In this document: one piece after another, positions 25,120 to 33,617 of the stretch
How the letters are laid out: the number at the start of each line of letters is the position of its first letter
Numbering within the stretch: the first letter of the stretch is position 1
Assembly (NCBI RefSeq): GCF_019977355.1
Contig: NZ_AP024655.1
Location: 1,054,001-1,118,000 of the forward strand
Length of the DNA: 64,000 bases
Direction of reading: 5' to 3'
Source: Arthrobacter sp. NicSoilB8
GTDB taxonomy: Bacteria; Actinomycetota; Actinomycetes; Actinomycetales; Micrococcaceae
The notes under the pieces: generated by a model
Seen by the model: only the letters and a program-made list of their open reading frames with translations
What the model was told of the DNA's origin: nothing
Database searches by the model: none
Position numbers and translations under genes: made by a program

Positions 25120-25818
25120 GTGAGCAGGGTATCTCGGCCGAATGAAAGGGTCCTGCCGCGCTGGGCCAGAACCGCCGTCGTGATTTATCTGTCGGTGACT
25201 GTTGCTGTTGTTGCGGGTGCGCTGGTGAGCAGTAGCTTCGTGCCGGGACTGGATGCCGGGTTCAAGGAGTGGCTGCTAATCGCCATGGTGGTTCTGACAC
25301 TGCCCGTTTCGGTTGCCTATTTCGTCATCGGCACCTTTGGATCCAGCGCCGCATTGAGCCTGACCACGGTGCTCTACTATCTCGGATACCTTCTCCTGGC
25401 GGTGGTCAACGCGGCGGTTTTCCGATGGCTGGTCCTGAGCGCCCGGAGGGGCACACCGGTTCCCGTAGCGGGCAGGCCCGGCCCCTCGGCCCCGTTTCCT
25501 CGGGCGACGCTGCGTGGGGTCACCCCGGACGTCACCAAGCTCTGGTGGGCCGTGCCGCTGGCAGTGCTGCTGAGCCTCCCGCAGTGGATGGTGGCGGGTT
25601 TTGCCTGGTGCGGGATCAGCGGCTGCAGCGGCGGAGGTTTCGGGGTGGCCACCGGGACTGAGTGGCTCGCGGTCATCCTGAGCGTCGTCAACGGCATCAT
25701 CATGGCAGCGGCCGTGTTCGCCGTGCGCTGGCTGTATCCCACCAGGAAGCGTGCCCTCATTGCCTTGGCGGCCGGGACGCTGTTCGGCCTGGTGGGCGCC
25801 GCTGTCACCCACGGGTAG
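25120..25818 (+). CDS. Polytopic membrane protein of unknown function
   Basis: A 232-residue protein with about six hydrophobic helices, started at GTG 25120 because AGGGGGAGC lies 6-7 nt upstream. Visible helices are TAVVIYLSVTVAVVAGALVS, LLIAMVVLTLPVSVAYFVIG, LTTVLYYLGYLLLAVVNAAV, two in the second half and a last one ending LFGLVGAAVTHG. A Cys-containing loop (WCGISGCSGGG) lies between helices 4 and 5. I recognise no family. Confidence 0.65.
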   Translation: MSRVSRPNERVLPRWARTAVVIYLSVTVAVVAGALVSSSFVPGLDAGFKEWLLIAMVVLTLPVSVAYFVIGTFGSSAALSLTTVLYYLGYLLLAVVNAAVFRWLVLSARRGTPVPVAGRPGPSAPFPRATLRGVTPDVTKLWWAVPLAVLLSLPQWMVAGFAWCGISGCSGGGFGVATGTEWLAVILSVVNGIIMAAAVFAVRWLYPTRKRALIALAAGTLFGLVGAAVTHG

Positions 25819-25993
25819 GGCCGGCGTCGGCTCGGCGTGGCCGCGCATCATCTCGATGCGGGAGCGGTCCACCCGCTGGCGTGCTTGGGCATGTTCGACG
25901 GCGCGTCCCACCACCGGGGGCAGTTGCGCGCCCGTTTTGGGCGTCACGGCGGGCGCGCCCCGGCCTGTGACACCGGGGCGGAGGGGACGATCC

Positions 25994-28684
25994 TTAAGGC
26001 TGTTCCTCCTGCTCCAGTGACCCGCCGCCGCCGTCGTCGCGGCTGCCGCCATCGCCGCCGCCGTCGGCAAGCCAGGAAAGGATCAAACTTCCGTAGGGTG
26101 CCGACTCTTGGTATTGGCTGTGATCGCGCGGCTTAACCTTTTGAGTACCCGATGGGTAGGGGTCCCAGTCGGAAATGCGATGGTCGACGTCGTTCTCGGA
26201 GTCCTGGAACACATGGAATCCCAGATAGTCCGTGCGCCGATAAAAGTTCTGCCAGTGTTGTCTGCTCTGCAACAGACTGGCAAGGGACCCCTCGGGAGGA
26301 GTAAATCCGCCCACGGGCGGCTGCGGCGGAGCATCGGGGACAGCGGTCCGGAAATCCGGCCGGGCGGTCACCTGATGGCCAAGGACTGCGGGGCCGAGTA
26401 GGTCCGGGAAGAACCTGCCGAACCATGCCCGCAGCTGCGAGCCGTAGGACACAAACCTGATTCGTGGGAGCTGCGCGTCGGGCAGCTGGAGCATCACGGC
26501 GGCCAGGATGGCCGAACCGAGGCTGTGTCCGGAAAGGATGATGTAGTCGTATTTGGCTGCTGCCTGCGTGTCCGTCTTCTTGCAGGGGGTATTTGTCCCG
26601 TCCGCATTTCCCGGGGACGTTGCCCCCGTCAGGCCGCCACTGATTCTGTCCAACAGTTCAGGTACAACGCGCTCTCCGTAGCATGGCGGGCTGAACGGGT
26701 GCGCGGCGCGGGGCCAGAATGTGGCCAGGTCCCAAATGATGCCCACAGTCCGCAGCAAGTTCTCGTGGACGATGCCCACCGCGATGATGACCAGGAGGAT
26801 GATCCCAGTGACGGCGGCCAAGATGACGCCCCATTGAACGAGTGCGGAGAAGTAGGGTTTCTGCCCGCTAAACATGCCGAGGGCGGCCAGCAATCCCATG
26901 CTCAGTGGCACCAGTATGAGGGCGCCCAGAAGGGCTTCTGCCCGGTGAATGACGGCGGCGAAGTACCTGGAACGGGTGGTCCTGCTGAGCAGCGTGGCGT
27001 CGTCCGGCCGAGGCTCCGTCTGTTGGTCTTCTCGGGCCAGGTCCCTTATGTCCTGGGCGCCATCGCGGCGGAATCTCAGTAGCAGAATCACGGCGAGGAC
27101 AACGGCTATCACCAGTCCGGGCAGGAACAGCATGGCGAACCAAAGAAACGGGCTGGGCACCACCAGGGTATTGCTGACTCCGGCAGAAGTCGCATAGGGG
27201 GTGGACGGGTTCAGAAGGGCCGTGTCCAGCCGTCCGTCCAGAATTGCGGCGGAAAACAGGGTGGCCACCGATGAATACATGACGCCGAGGAAGGTAGCGA
27301 ATGAGAGGAGATACGCCGGGGCTAGTCCAAACCACGCCCAACTGAGGACCACGCCCTTCCGGGATCTGTAATGCACCAGAGCGCCGACGAAAAACGCGGC
27401 CACCAGGAGGCAGGCAGCGGCCAGGAAGTTATCCCTGATGATCGCCGGATCAAGGATCTGCATAGTTATGAAGGCGGCGAGAATTACGCCTGCTATCCAT
27501 GCGAACCACACCGCCGAAAGGACAGCGGCGAGTAAGTACACGAGGGTAAAGAGGCACGCCGTGATGACGATTTGAATGTCGGAATTCAGCGGCAGCTGCC
27601 CGCTTTGATCCAAGGTTTCATGCCCGTTCCAGAGCCAGGCGATGTTCGCTGCGAAAGCTGCTACGGCCGTCACCAGCAGCACGGGCGGACCATTGCGCCG
27701 TGTGCGCTGGAGTTTCACGGACGCGCCGTGCTCTATCTGGTCCTGGACGCCGATGCCTATCCACAGAAAGACTGCCAGCAGCACAATGACGGCGAATATC
27801 AGCGGGAGGGGCAGCGCCCAGGAACCGCCTGATTCGAGGGCATGGACGGGCGCTGCGGCAGAGATGGCGAGCACGCAGAGCCCGCAGGCCGCGTGAAGTC
27901 TAAGGAGAGAATCCGCCCTGTCCTTGCCTTGCCAGAAGGCCGGTCGGCGCAGGATCTGATTGTCGTGGATGTGTTCGTCCGGGTTTGCGTACTGGGGCGT
28001 TCGTGCTTCTGTCTTCCGGATGGACTGCCGGCTGAGGGCCAGCAGAACGGCCAGTCCGGCAAGAGGAATTACCGACGCAATGACAATCCGCTCCACAGCG
28101 CGGGAGCTGCTGAAGATGGGCGTCAGGACGCTGATGCTGGCGCACCAGGATTTGCCATGACGAAAACACTGCCATGCCACAAGATCGACGGCGATGCTGC
28201 AGATAGTTCCCAGCAGGAGGCACGTGAGAAGAAGGCCTGCCCACCGGATGAGGACCGCGGCCACGTCCTGCCGGCGCCCGGCCGTGGACAGTCCAGGCCG
28301 GGACCACATCGCCACGTTGACAAAAGCGAACGGGGCCAGCAAGAGCCACAAACTTCTCCCGACGCTCTCGAACCCCCGGGCACCGGACGTTAGCCTGCCC
28401 CAGAAATAGGCCTCCACATGCAGCTGCCGGCTTCCGTCCAGGTTCGGATCGGCCCCCGTCCCGGCCTCGCCTACTCCGTGACGTGCCTTGCCGGCGCAGT
28501 AGAAGCCCGTCTTGTTATCGACGGTGTCCGTCCCGACGCCGGGGGGAGCAGGGTCGCAGGGCTGCTCGACGCCCTCGGGCACTCCGAGACTTTCCCAGGG
28601 GCGGGTTCCCCGGACGCCATGAACCCGCACTTCCAAGAAGTGAAGCGGGTCACTGGCCATGGGATCGTCAGATGTGGAAGACAT
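25994..28684 (-). CDS. Large membrane protein with C-terminal alpha/beta-hydrolase (lipase-like) domain
   Basis: About 896 residues from ATG 28684, with GGAGGGGG about 10 nt upstream; a longer frame is less likely. The N-terminal LEVRVHGVRGTRPWESLGV is typical of actinobacterial lipase-like proteins. A middle region with about twelve transmembrane helices follows. The C-terminal domain carries the nucleophile elbow YIILSGHSLGSA (Ser721) and RIRFVSYGSQLRAWFG. Its active site is probably cytoplasmic or at the membrane, and the substrate is unknown. The gene stands alone and ends in a low-complexity Gly/Asp/Glu tail. Confidence 0.75.
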   Translation of the reverse strand: MSSTSDDPMASDPLHFLEVRVHGVRGTRPWESLGVPEGVEQPCDPAPPGVGTDTVDNKTGFYCAGKARHGVGEAGTGADPNLDGSRQLHVEAYFWGRLTSGARGFESVGRSLWLLLAPFAFVNVAMWSRPGLSTAGRRQDVAAVLIRWAGLLLTCLLLGTICSIAVDLVAWQCFRHGKSWCASISVLTPIFSSSRAVERIVIASVIPLAGLAVLLALSRQSIRKTEARTPQYANPDEHIHDNQILRRPAFWQGKDRADSLLRLHAACGLCVLAISAAAPVHALESGGSWALPLPLIFAVIVLLAVFLWIGIGVQDQIEHGASVKLQRTRRNGPPVLLVTAVAAFAANIAWLWNGHETLDQSGQLPLNSDIQIVITACLFTLVYLLAAVLSAVWFAWIAGVILAAFITMQILDPAIIRDNFLAAACLLVAAFFVGALVHYRSRKGVVLSWAWFGLAPAYLLSFATFLGVMYSSVATLFSAAILDGRLDTALLNPSTPYATSAGVSNTLVVPSPFLWFAMLFLPGLVIAVVLAVILLLRFRRDGAQDIRDLAREDQQTEPRPDDATLLSRTTRSRYFAAVIHRAEALLGALILVPLSMGLLAALGMFSGQKPYFSALVQWGVILAAVTGIILLVIIAVGIVHENLLRTVGIIWDLATFWPRAAHPFSPPCYGERVVPELLDRISGGLTGATSPGNADGTNTPCKKTDTQAAAKYDYIILSGHSLGSAILAAVMLQLPDAQLPRIRFVSYGSQLRAWFGRFFPDLLGPAVLGHQVTARPDFRTAVPDAPPQPPVGGFTPPEGSLASLLQSRQHWQNFYRRTDYLGFHVFQDSENDVDHRISDWDPYPSGTQKVKPRDHSQYQESAPYGSLILSWLADGGGDGGSRDDGGGGSLEQEEQP

Positions 28685-29048
28685 TCCAGGCCCCCTCCGA
28701 GACTTCCGACGTCGAACCAAGACCGTTTCTTCGTCCAGCGGCCGCCCCTCACGGTACCGACTAGTTAGCGCCGGATTGCGAGGCGTGTCAATGCTGTTCG
28801 TGGTGGCCCGGCCGCGACGTCGGCCCCGCGCCTGGGACCGCAAGGTTCCGGCTCAATTGGGCGATGAACGGGGAAACCACGACGTCGGCAGCGCGATGTG
28901 CGCTGTCCTCGTGGAAATGCGTCGCTGCGGCGTGCTCAAGGGCGCTGGGATCGTCGTGTGCGGGGGGACGGTCAAGGTCCTAATGCACGGCATTGATCGG
29001 ATCGGGATCCTGAGTAGCATTGCAGGCACTGCCAAGCTGAGGAGCGTC

Positions 29049-29468
29049 ATGGACAGGTTTGATGATACGACCGCGCCGGCCACCGTCGTACAGGGCAAGG
29101 CGTACAAACTTGCAGCCGATGAGGGGACCGCTCTGTGGTTCACGAATGCACTGGTGATGGTCAAGGCAGGCGGCCCGGAGACGAAGCAGCGGCTGACCAT
29201 TGTGGAAATTCTGCATCCGGCTGGCTACGCGCCGCCGATGCACCGGCATCTGGTTGAGGATGAATCCTTCTACATTATTTCGGGCTCGGCTCTATTCGAG
29301 AGTGACGGGGAGCGCTTCACCGTGCAAAAGGGCGATTTCGTCTTTCTTCCCCAAGGTTCCACCCACACATTTCTCGCCGGGCCGGAAGAGCCCTTCCGCA
29401 GTCTCGTGATCACTGTGCCCGCCGGCTTCGAAACCTTCGCCGCCGAGGCAGACATCTCACGGTGCTAA
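29049..29468 (+). CDS. Cupin-domain protein
   Basis: A 139-residue single cupin from ATG 29049, with GAGGAGCG upstream. Cupin motif 1 appears as PPMHRHLVEDESFYIISGSA (metal ligands H-x-H and E), and motif 2 as DFVFLPQGSTHTFLAGPEEP with its His. Many such small cupins are oxidoreductase-, isomerase- or signal-type proteins. Neighbours give no clue. Confidence 0.87.
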   Translation: MDRFDDTTAPATVVQGKAYKLAADEGTALWFTNALVMVKAGGPETKQRLTIVEILHPAGYAPPMHRHLVEDESFYIISGSALFESDGERFTVQKGDFVFLPQGSTHTFLAGPEEPFRSLVITVPAGFETFAAEADISRC

Positions 29469-29632
29469 GACGTCAAGTGGAGAGCGTTTGTTGGTTCCTT
29501 CAGGCGGGTTCGGAGCCGGAAGACTCTTGGGGTGGTGCGCCATGCACGAGGCCTCCTCGGCCGCTGGAATCAAACCCGAATGAGCGGCGTTAATTTTTTT
29601 GTGGCGTCGAGTGGGCGCCAGAAAGGAATGGA

Positions 29633-30094
29633 ATGAGAAGAAACACCGGACGAAACATCGAGACCGTCGAAGACGATTCCGGCAAGGTTACTAGTTACCA
29701 CCGGCACCCGAACGGCGGCGGTCTGATCGGCCCGGGCGCCCGGGCGGAAGAGGATTCTTTCATCGGTGCAACCACATACGTCGAGGCCGGCGCTCGAGTG
29801 GGGTCCGGCTGCCGTATTGGCCGCGGAGGCTGGATAGACCGCGAGGCAGTCGTGGGCGACCATGTCTTCATTGGGGATGACGTCTATGTTGGCCCGGCGA
29901 GCGTCCTAGGCAGCCGGGTCCACATCGCCCGGCACTCACGCATCGGAGCGGGAGCGCGCATTGGCCGTGGCGTGCGGCTGCCCGCGGACAGCAACGTGCC
30001 GGAGGGCACTCGGATTGCCGACGCCAGGGCCTCCAGGAGTGCCTTGGTCTGCAAGCGGAATGCCCAGGACTCTGCCACCCGGATGGCGGCCTGA
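29633..30094 (+). CDS. Hexapeptide-repeat (left-handed beta-helix) protein
   Basis: A 153-residue protein from ATG 29633, with AAAGGA upstream. Residues 30-120 contain repeated hexapeptides with Ile/Val at every sixth position (FIGATTYVEAGARVGSGCRI, AVVGDHVFIGDDVYVGPASV, HSRIGAGARIGRGV). These build the left-handed beta-helix used by acyltransferases and gamma-class carbonic anhydrases. The catalytic His residues of carbonic anhydrases are not obvious, so function is open. Confidence 0.8.
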   Translation: MRRNTGRNIETVEDDSGKVTSYHRHPNGGGLIGPGARAEEDSFIGATTYVEAGARVGSGCRIGRGGWIDREAVVGDHVFIGDDVYVGPASVLGSRVHIARHSRIGAGARIGRGVRLPADSNVPEGTRIADARASRSALVCKRNAQDSATRMAA

Positions 30095-30215
30095 AGGTAC
30101 TGGCCGGGACCTGCCCCCGCGTTGAAGGTCGAGAGCGGCAGCAATCGAGTCTGGTTTACCATGGGGGGCGCCCGACCCGGTCCCCGCCACGGGGCTGATT
30201 CGGGCCGGCGGGTTC

Positions 30216-30400
30216 AGTAGGTTGTGCGTGCGTCCTTGAGGTGACTGATGAGTTCCTTCGGATTCCCGTCGCCCCTGGCCAACATTGCGAAGTTGCTCCG
30301 TGATCGGATTTCCGTAGCCGTCAGGGCCCCGGCCCGGTGCGCTCCGTCGGGGCCGCGGGGCGGCGGGAAATTCATGGCGCGGTTCACCGGTTTCGCCCAA
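30216..30400 (-). pseudogene. Frameshifted copy of the small YGNPITxxLR protein
   Basis: The minus frame from 30400 encodes GETGEPRHEFPAAPRPR and DGYGNPITEQLRNVGQGRRE, clearly related to the intact small protein at 37285-37473. The matching C terminus (ELISHLKDARTTY) is reached only after a frame change near 30255. The first codon is TTG instead of ATG. Its position immediately downstream of hsp20 on the same strand is the same as for the intact copy and the hsp20 remnant. Confidence 0.65.
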
Positions 30401-30531
30401 ACAGGCATGATCCCACGGGGGTCACCAGGATGAAAAGGACGGGTCCTGCCGGCTGGTAATACCGTCGCACTGAGCCCGCAGTGCGGGAAAGTTCGTCCCG
30501 GGGCTGGTGCTATGGGGCGCCCGGCGCGCTG

Positions 30532-31017
30532 TTAGCCGCGGGTGATGGGGAGCTTCGTCCTCTTGGACTCGGCCAGGGCGCTCTGGGGCAGGGGTGTTCG
30601 GACTTCCAGAACCCCGTCCTTGTAGCTGACCTTGATGTCTTCCTCCTTCACGTCCCGGGGCAGCGGCAGGGATCGGAAGAAGGAACCGTAGCGGAACTCG
30701 GACCGGTAACTGTCCTTGCCCTTTTCTTCTTTTTCTTCTTTGCGCTCGGCACGGATCTGGAGGGCGCCGTCAACGACAGAGACGTCGATGTCCTTGTCCG
30801 GATCCAGGCCCGGCGCTTCGGCCCGGACAACGAGCGTGTCGCCGTCAACAAACTCCTCGACACGGATCGGCATCGGCTGGTTGTCCTCCTGGAACATCCG
30901 GTCCATGGCGTCCATCAGTTCAGAGGGGGTCCGGCGGAGAAGGCCAAAGGGGTTAGTTCGGAATGTATCCAGCCAGCGGTTGGTCTGGAACGGGGACCAC
31001 CTGAGCAGATCAGACAT
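30532..31017 (-). CDS. Hsp20/alpha-crystallin small heat-shock protein
   Basis: A 161-residue chaperone from ATG 31017, with GAAAGG upstream. The alpha-crystallin domain is complete: LVVRAEAPGLDPDKDIDVSV, a charged EERKEEKEEKG-type loop, GSFFRSLPLPRDVKEEDIKV and the DGVLEVRTPLP strand. The N terminus MSDLLRWSPFQTNRWLDTF is typical of actinobacterial Hsp18-like proteins. It forms oligomers that hold unfolded proteins. Confidence 0.93.
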   Translation of the reverse strand: MSDLLRWSPFQTNRWLDTFRTNPFGLLRRTPSELMDAMDRMFQEDNQPMPIRVEEFVDGDTLVVRAEAPGLDPDKDIDVSVVDGALQIRAERKEEKEEKGKDSYRSEFRYGSFFRSLPLPRDVKEEDIKVSYKDGVLEVRTPLPQSALAESKRTKLPITRG

Positions 31018-31218
31018 GACGGTACCTTTCGTCGAGCGCGGAGAGTTGCCCGGAACGGGCTGATACCTCAGTAGATGCCCGTCAGCCGGGTCCGGGCAGG
31101 GGCTAAAGACCCACGCTGCGGCCCGTCGTTCACACGGCAAAGGCCGCGGACCTCCCGCATCCTAAGATGACCGGCATGACCTGCCGCTGCCCTTCGGCCC
31201 TGCTGTAGGGCTGGCGGG

Positions 31219-31246
31219 CCGGCTGCCCTCGACCGCGGGCAGCCGG
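31219..31246. repeat. GC-rich hairpin in the divergent hsp20-STAS intergenic region
   Basis: CCGGCTGCCC (31219-31228) pairs perfectly with 31237-31246 over an 8-nt loop. It lies in the 339-bp gene-free stretch 31018-31356, which holds both promoters; nothing else clear was seen there. It could act in a leader or be an extragenic palindrome. Confidence 0.5.
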
Positions 31247-31356
31247 ACGGCAGGCCGCCCACGCCAGCATGTAGACGCCGATGTGACGCCGCCGACTAAG
31301 GCTCAGTATGCTGGGAGAGGCCAGGCAGCCGGCCACCCCTGATTCGTAGAGAGATA

Positions 31357-31695
31357 GTGTCTATGACCAGCAAACTGGATGTAACCGTCGCCGTGGACAT
31401 CGATTCCGGCACCGTGACCGTCACCCCCACCGGGAACCTTACCTTCCAAAATGTCCAGGCACTGGCGCCTGTGGCACGCCGCGCGGCGTCCCTCGCCCAG
31501 GATCTTACCCTCGTCTTGGACCTGCGAAAGCTTTCCCGCATGGACCCCGCCTCCGCTTGGCTCCTTGAATCCTCGGGGCCGGCCGGCACCCGGGTCCTGA
31601 GACCTGACGCGCCTCACCCGGTGGATAACCGGCCCGCCAAGGCCCACCTGAGACGCTCACGCCGGACCGCCCGGATGCAGGGAGCAGCGGCGTGA
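31357..31695 (+). CDS. STAS-like (anti-sigma-antagonist type) domain protein
   Basis: A 112-residue protein started at GTG 31357 or ATG 31363. The pattern TVTVTPTGNLTFQNVQALAP, LTLVLDLRKLSRMDPASAWL follows the STAS fold (strand-helix-strand with the DLRxLxxxD loop), although the usual phospho-Ser position is not obvious. The basic C-terminal tail (RSRRTARMQG) is unusual. Its neighbourhood of stress proteins fits a sigma-factor regulatory role (inference). Confidence 0.6.
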   Translation: MSMTSKLDVTVAVDIDSGTVTVTPTGNLTFQNVQALAPVARRAASLAQDLTLVLDLRKLSRMDPASAWLLESSGPAGTRVLRPDAPHPVDNRPAKAHLRRSRRTARMQGAAA

Positions 31696-32036
31696 TGACC
31701 TGCCGAAAGCCGGAGCCCGGGCGCCGCTCGCCTTCGATCTTCGGCACGTTCCGGCGGTGGCCGCTCGTTCCCTCCGCCGAGCTCCTCAGGCTCCGGGCCG
31801 CCCTTACCCGGTGTGTGGAACTCGTCGGGTCCGACACCGCCCGCGAACTCCTCACGCTGATCACGCAAGAACTCCAACAACGCACCACCGAGGAGGAACC
31901 TGTCGCGAGGATCCAAGCCCCGAGGCCCGGGCTGCCGGTGCATGGCCATCAGCACCCCCGCCTGCGCGGCGTATCGCCTAACCCGGACGCCGGTCACCGC
32001 ACCCGTAGCTCAGCTGGCAGAGCAGTGGACTTTTAA
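31692..32036 (+). CDS. Small hypothetical protein whose frame runs into tRNA-Lys
   Basis: The GTG start at 31692 overlaps the stop of the STAS-like gene, suggesting coupling. The middle part (SAELLRLRAALTRCVELVGS, ARELLTLITQELQQRTTEEE) is amphipathic helix. The frame has no stop before the tRNA gene and ends inside it at 32036, so the last dozen residues are encoded by tRNA sequence. Either the 3' end was replaced when the tRNA arrived or this is not a real gene. Unrecognised. Confidence 0.4.
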   Translation: MMTCRKPEPGRRSPSIFGTFRRWPLVPSAELLRLRAALTRCVELVGSDTARELLTLITQELQQRTTEEEPVARIQAPRPGLPVHGHQHPRLRGVSPNPDAGHRTRSSAGRAVDF

Positions 32037-32086
32037 TCTGACTTTTAACCCTTGGGTCGCGGGTTCGAATCCCACCGGGTGCACCA
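31999..32086 (+). tRNA. tRNA-Lys(TTT) with a 12-nt duplication in the anticodon loop
   Basis: The acceptor stem GCACCCG (31999-32005) pairs with CGGGTGC (32076-32082), followed by A and an encoded CCA. The D arm GCTC/GAGC and T arm with GGTTCGAATCC are intact. The anticodon region reads GACTTTTAATCT then GACTTTTAACCC, an imperfect tandem duplication that makes the gene 85 nt before CCA instead of 73. A normal 7-nt loop cannot form, so it is probably a pseudo-tRNA unless processed. Confidence 0.85.
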
Positions 32087-32202
32087 CGCCGCTGCCGCCC
32101 CTTCGCGCCCCGGTCAAACGGCGGCCCGGGCGAGTTCCAACGCCACGCCCGAGCCGCCACGCCCCTGTCTATCCGCAGAGCGCTCAAAATGCAACAGTCC
32201 GC

Positions 32203-33554
32203 GTTGACTCATGGAAAAGGTCCGTGGAGCCGGGTACGTTGCCTCATCTGAAAAGGTCCGGGAACGACGGGGCCGTGGACATCCTTGAGGGATGGGACTG
32301 ACGATGAGCCAGCGGAAGGCTGTCACGGTGATCAAGGCCAGGGCGTATGCCCGGGCCGGCCGGCCGGAGAAGGTCCGGATCCTCGATGAGCTGGTGGAGC
32401 TCACGGGCTGGAACCGGGACTATGCGCGCCGGGCCCTGCGGCAGGCGCTTCAGCTGCGGCCGGTGCGGGCCCGGGAGCCGAGGCCGCCGGTGTATGGTCC
32501 GCGGGTCGTCGAGGCTCTGGTGGTGTGCTGGGCGGTGCTGCGCGCTCCGGCCGGCAAACGTCTGGCCCCGATGCTGCCGGTGCTGGTGCCGTTGCTGCGC
32601 CGGGACGGGGAACTGATGCTCTCGGATGAGGAGGCGGAGCTGCTGATGCGGATGAGCGCGGCAACGATTGACCGCCGACTGGCCCCGGAACGGAAGAAGC
32701 TGGTGCTGCGGGGCCGTTCCCACACCAAGCCCGGATCGCTGCTGAAGTCCCAGATCCCGGTCCGGACCTGGGCGGACTGGGACGATGCGGTGCCCGGGTT
32801 CGTGGAGATCGACCTGGTGGGGCACGAGGGCGGGGTGGCCTCCGGGCAGTTCTGCTTCACGCTGACGGTCACGGATATCGCCACGGGATGGACCGTGAAC
32901 CGGTCCGTGCCGAACAAGGCGCAGAAATGGGTGTTCGCGGCCCTGAAGTACGCGCTGGCACGGTTCCCGTTCCCGATCGTGGGGATCGACTCGGACAACG
33001 GCACCGAATTCATCAACGACTACCTCTTCGCCTACTGCCAGGAGCACCGGATCACCTTTACCCGGTCCCGTCCGGGGAACAAGAACGATGGCGCCCACGT
33101 GGAACAAAAGAACTGGGCCAGGGTCCGGGAGCTGGTCGGCTACTACCGCTATGACACCGCCGCGGAACTGGAGAAGCTCAACGAGATCTGGGAGCTTGAC
33201 GGGCTGTTCACGAACTATCTGCTCCCGCAGCAGAAGCTGGTGTCCAAGGAACGCCACGGCGCGAAAGTCATCAAGAAACATGATGCCGCGCTCACCCCGC
33301 ACCAGCGCGCCGCCCGCCACCCGGACACCCGCAAACGCCCCGTCATCACCATGAACGCCCAGTTCAAACGCCTAAAACCCGCGGTGTTGTCCCGGCAGAT
33401 CCTGGGACTGACAGGTGAACTCGAAACCCTCGCCCAAGCCAAAGCCGCACCCCGCAACTACAAAGTCAACACCTCGTTCAACCCGCCCCTGAACCGGACC
33501 TTTTCACGTGAGGCAACGAATCAACCCTCCCGGACCTATTGACGTGAGGCAACA
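32203..33554. mobile_element. Insertion sequence with an rve-type DDE transposase (about 1.35 kb)
   Basis: Each end carries two directly repeated transposase-type sites. The left end has GTTGACTCATGGAAAAGGTC (32203-32222) and GTTGCCTCATCTGAAAAGGT (32238-32257). The right end, inverted, has the matching sites at 33494-33517 and 33529-33554. The inner sites agree over about 24 bp. One transposase gene fills the space. No clear target duplication could be identified, so the outer limits are good to a few bases only. Confidence 0.75.
32292..33542 (+). CDS. DDE (rve-type) transposase
   Basis: A 416-residue transposase with an N-terminal helical DNA-binding part (VELTGWNRDYARRALRQALQ) and an integrase core. 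The catalytic residues appear in VEIDLVGHEGG, IDSDNGTEFIND and NDGAHVEQKNWARVRE (D-D-E). The DNG-x-EF and VEQKN segments are those of the about 410-residue actinobacterial transposase group often labelled ISNCY. It looks intact, inside intact terminal repeats, so the element may be active. The gene ends within the right terminal repeats. Confidence 0.87.
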   Translation: MGLTMSQRKAVTVIKARAYARAGRPEKVRILDELVELTGWNRDYARRALRQALQLRPVRAREPRPPVYGPRVVEALVVCWAVLRAPAGKRLAPMLPVLVPLLRRDGELMLSDEEAELLMRMSAATIDRRLAPERKKLVLRGRSHTKPGSLLKSQIPVRTWADWDDAVPGFVEIDLVGHEGGVASGQFCFTLTVTDIATGWTVNRSVPNKAQKWVFAALKYALARFPFPIVGIDSDNGTEFINDYLFAYCQEHRITFTRSRPGNKNDGAHVEQKNWARVRELVGYYRYDTAAELEKLNEIWELDGLFTNYLLPQQKLVSKERHGAKVIKKHDAALTPHQRAARHPDTRKRPVITMNAQFKRLKPAVLSRQILGLTGELETLAQAKAAPRNYKVNTSFNPPLNRTFSREATNQPSRTY

Positions 33555-33617
33555 GGCAGTCCCCGTGGCCGTCACTGTAATTTCCCGCCACAGTCAGGCC
33601 CGATGGCAGGCAGGGAG

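Noticed and set aside
28659..29048. In-frame extension upstream of the cupin gene, and coding-like frames over 28.7-29.0 kb
   Set aside because: No ribosome site at the far start, no cupin-like sequence in the extension; ATG 29049 with GAGGAGCG is better.
32187..33570. Target-site duplication flanking the DDE insertion sequence
   Set aside because: CAGTCC occurs near both ends but at different distances from the terminal repeats; no exact duplication abuts the ends.
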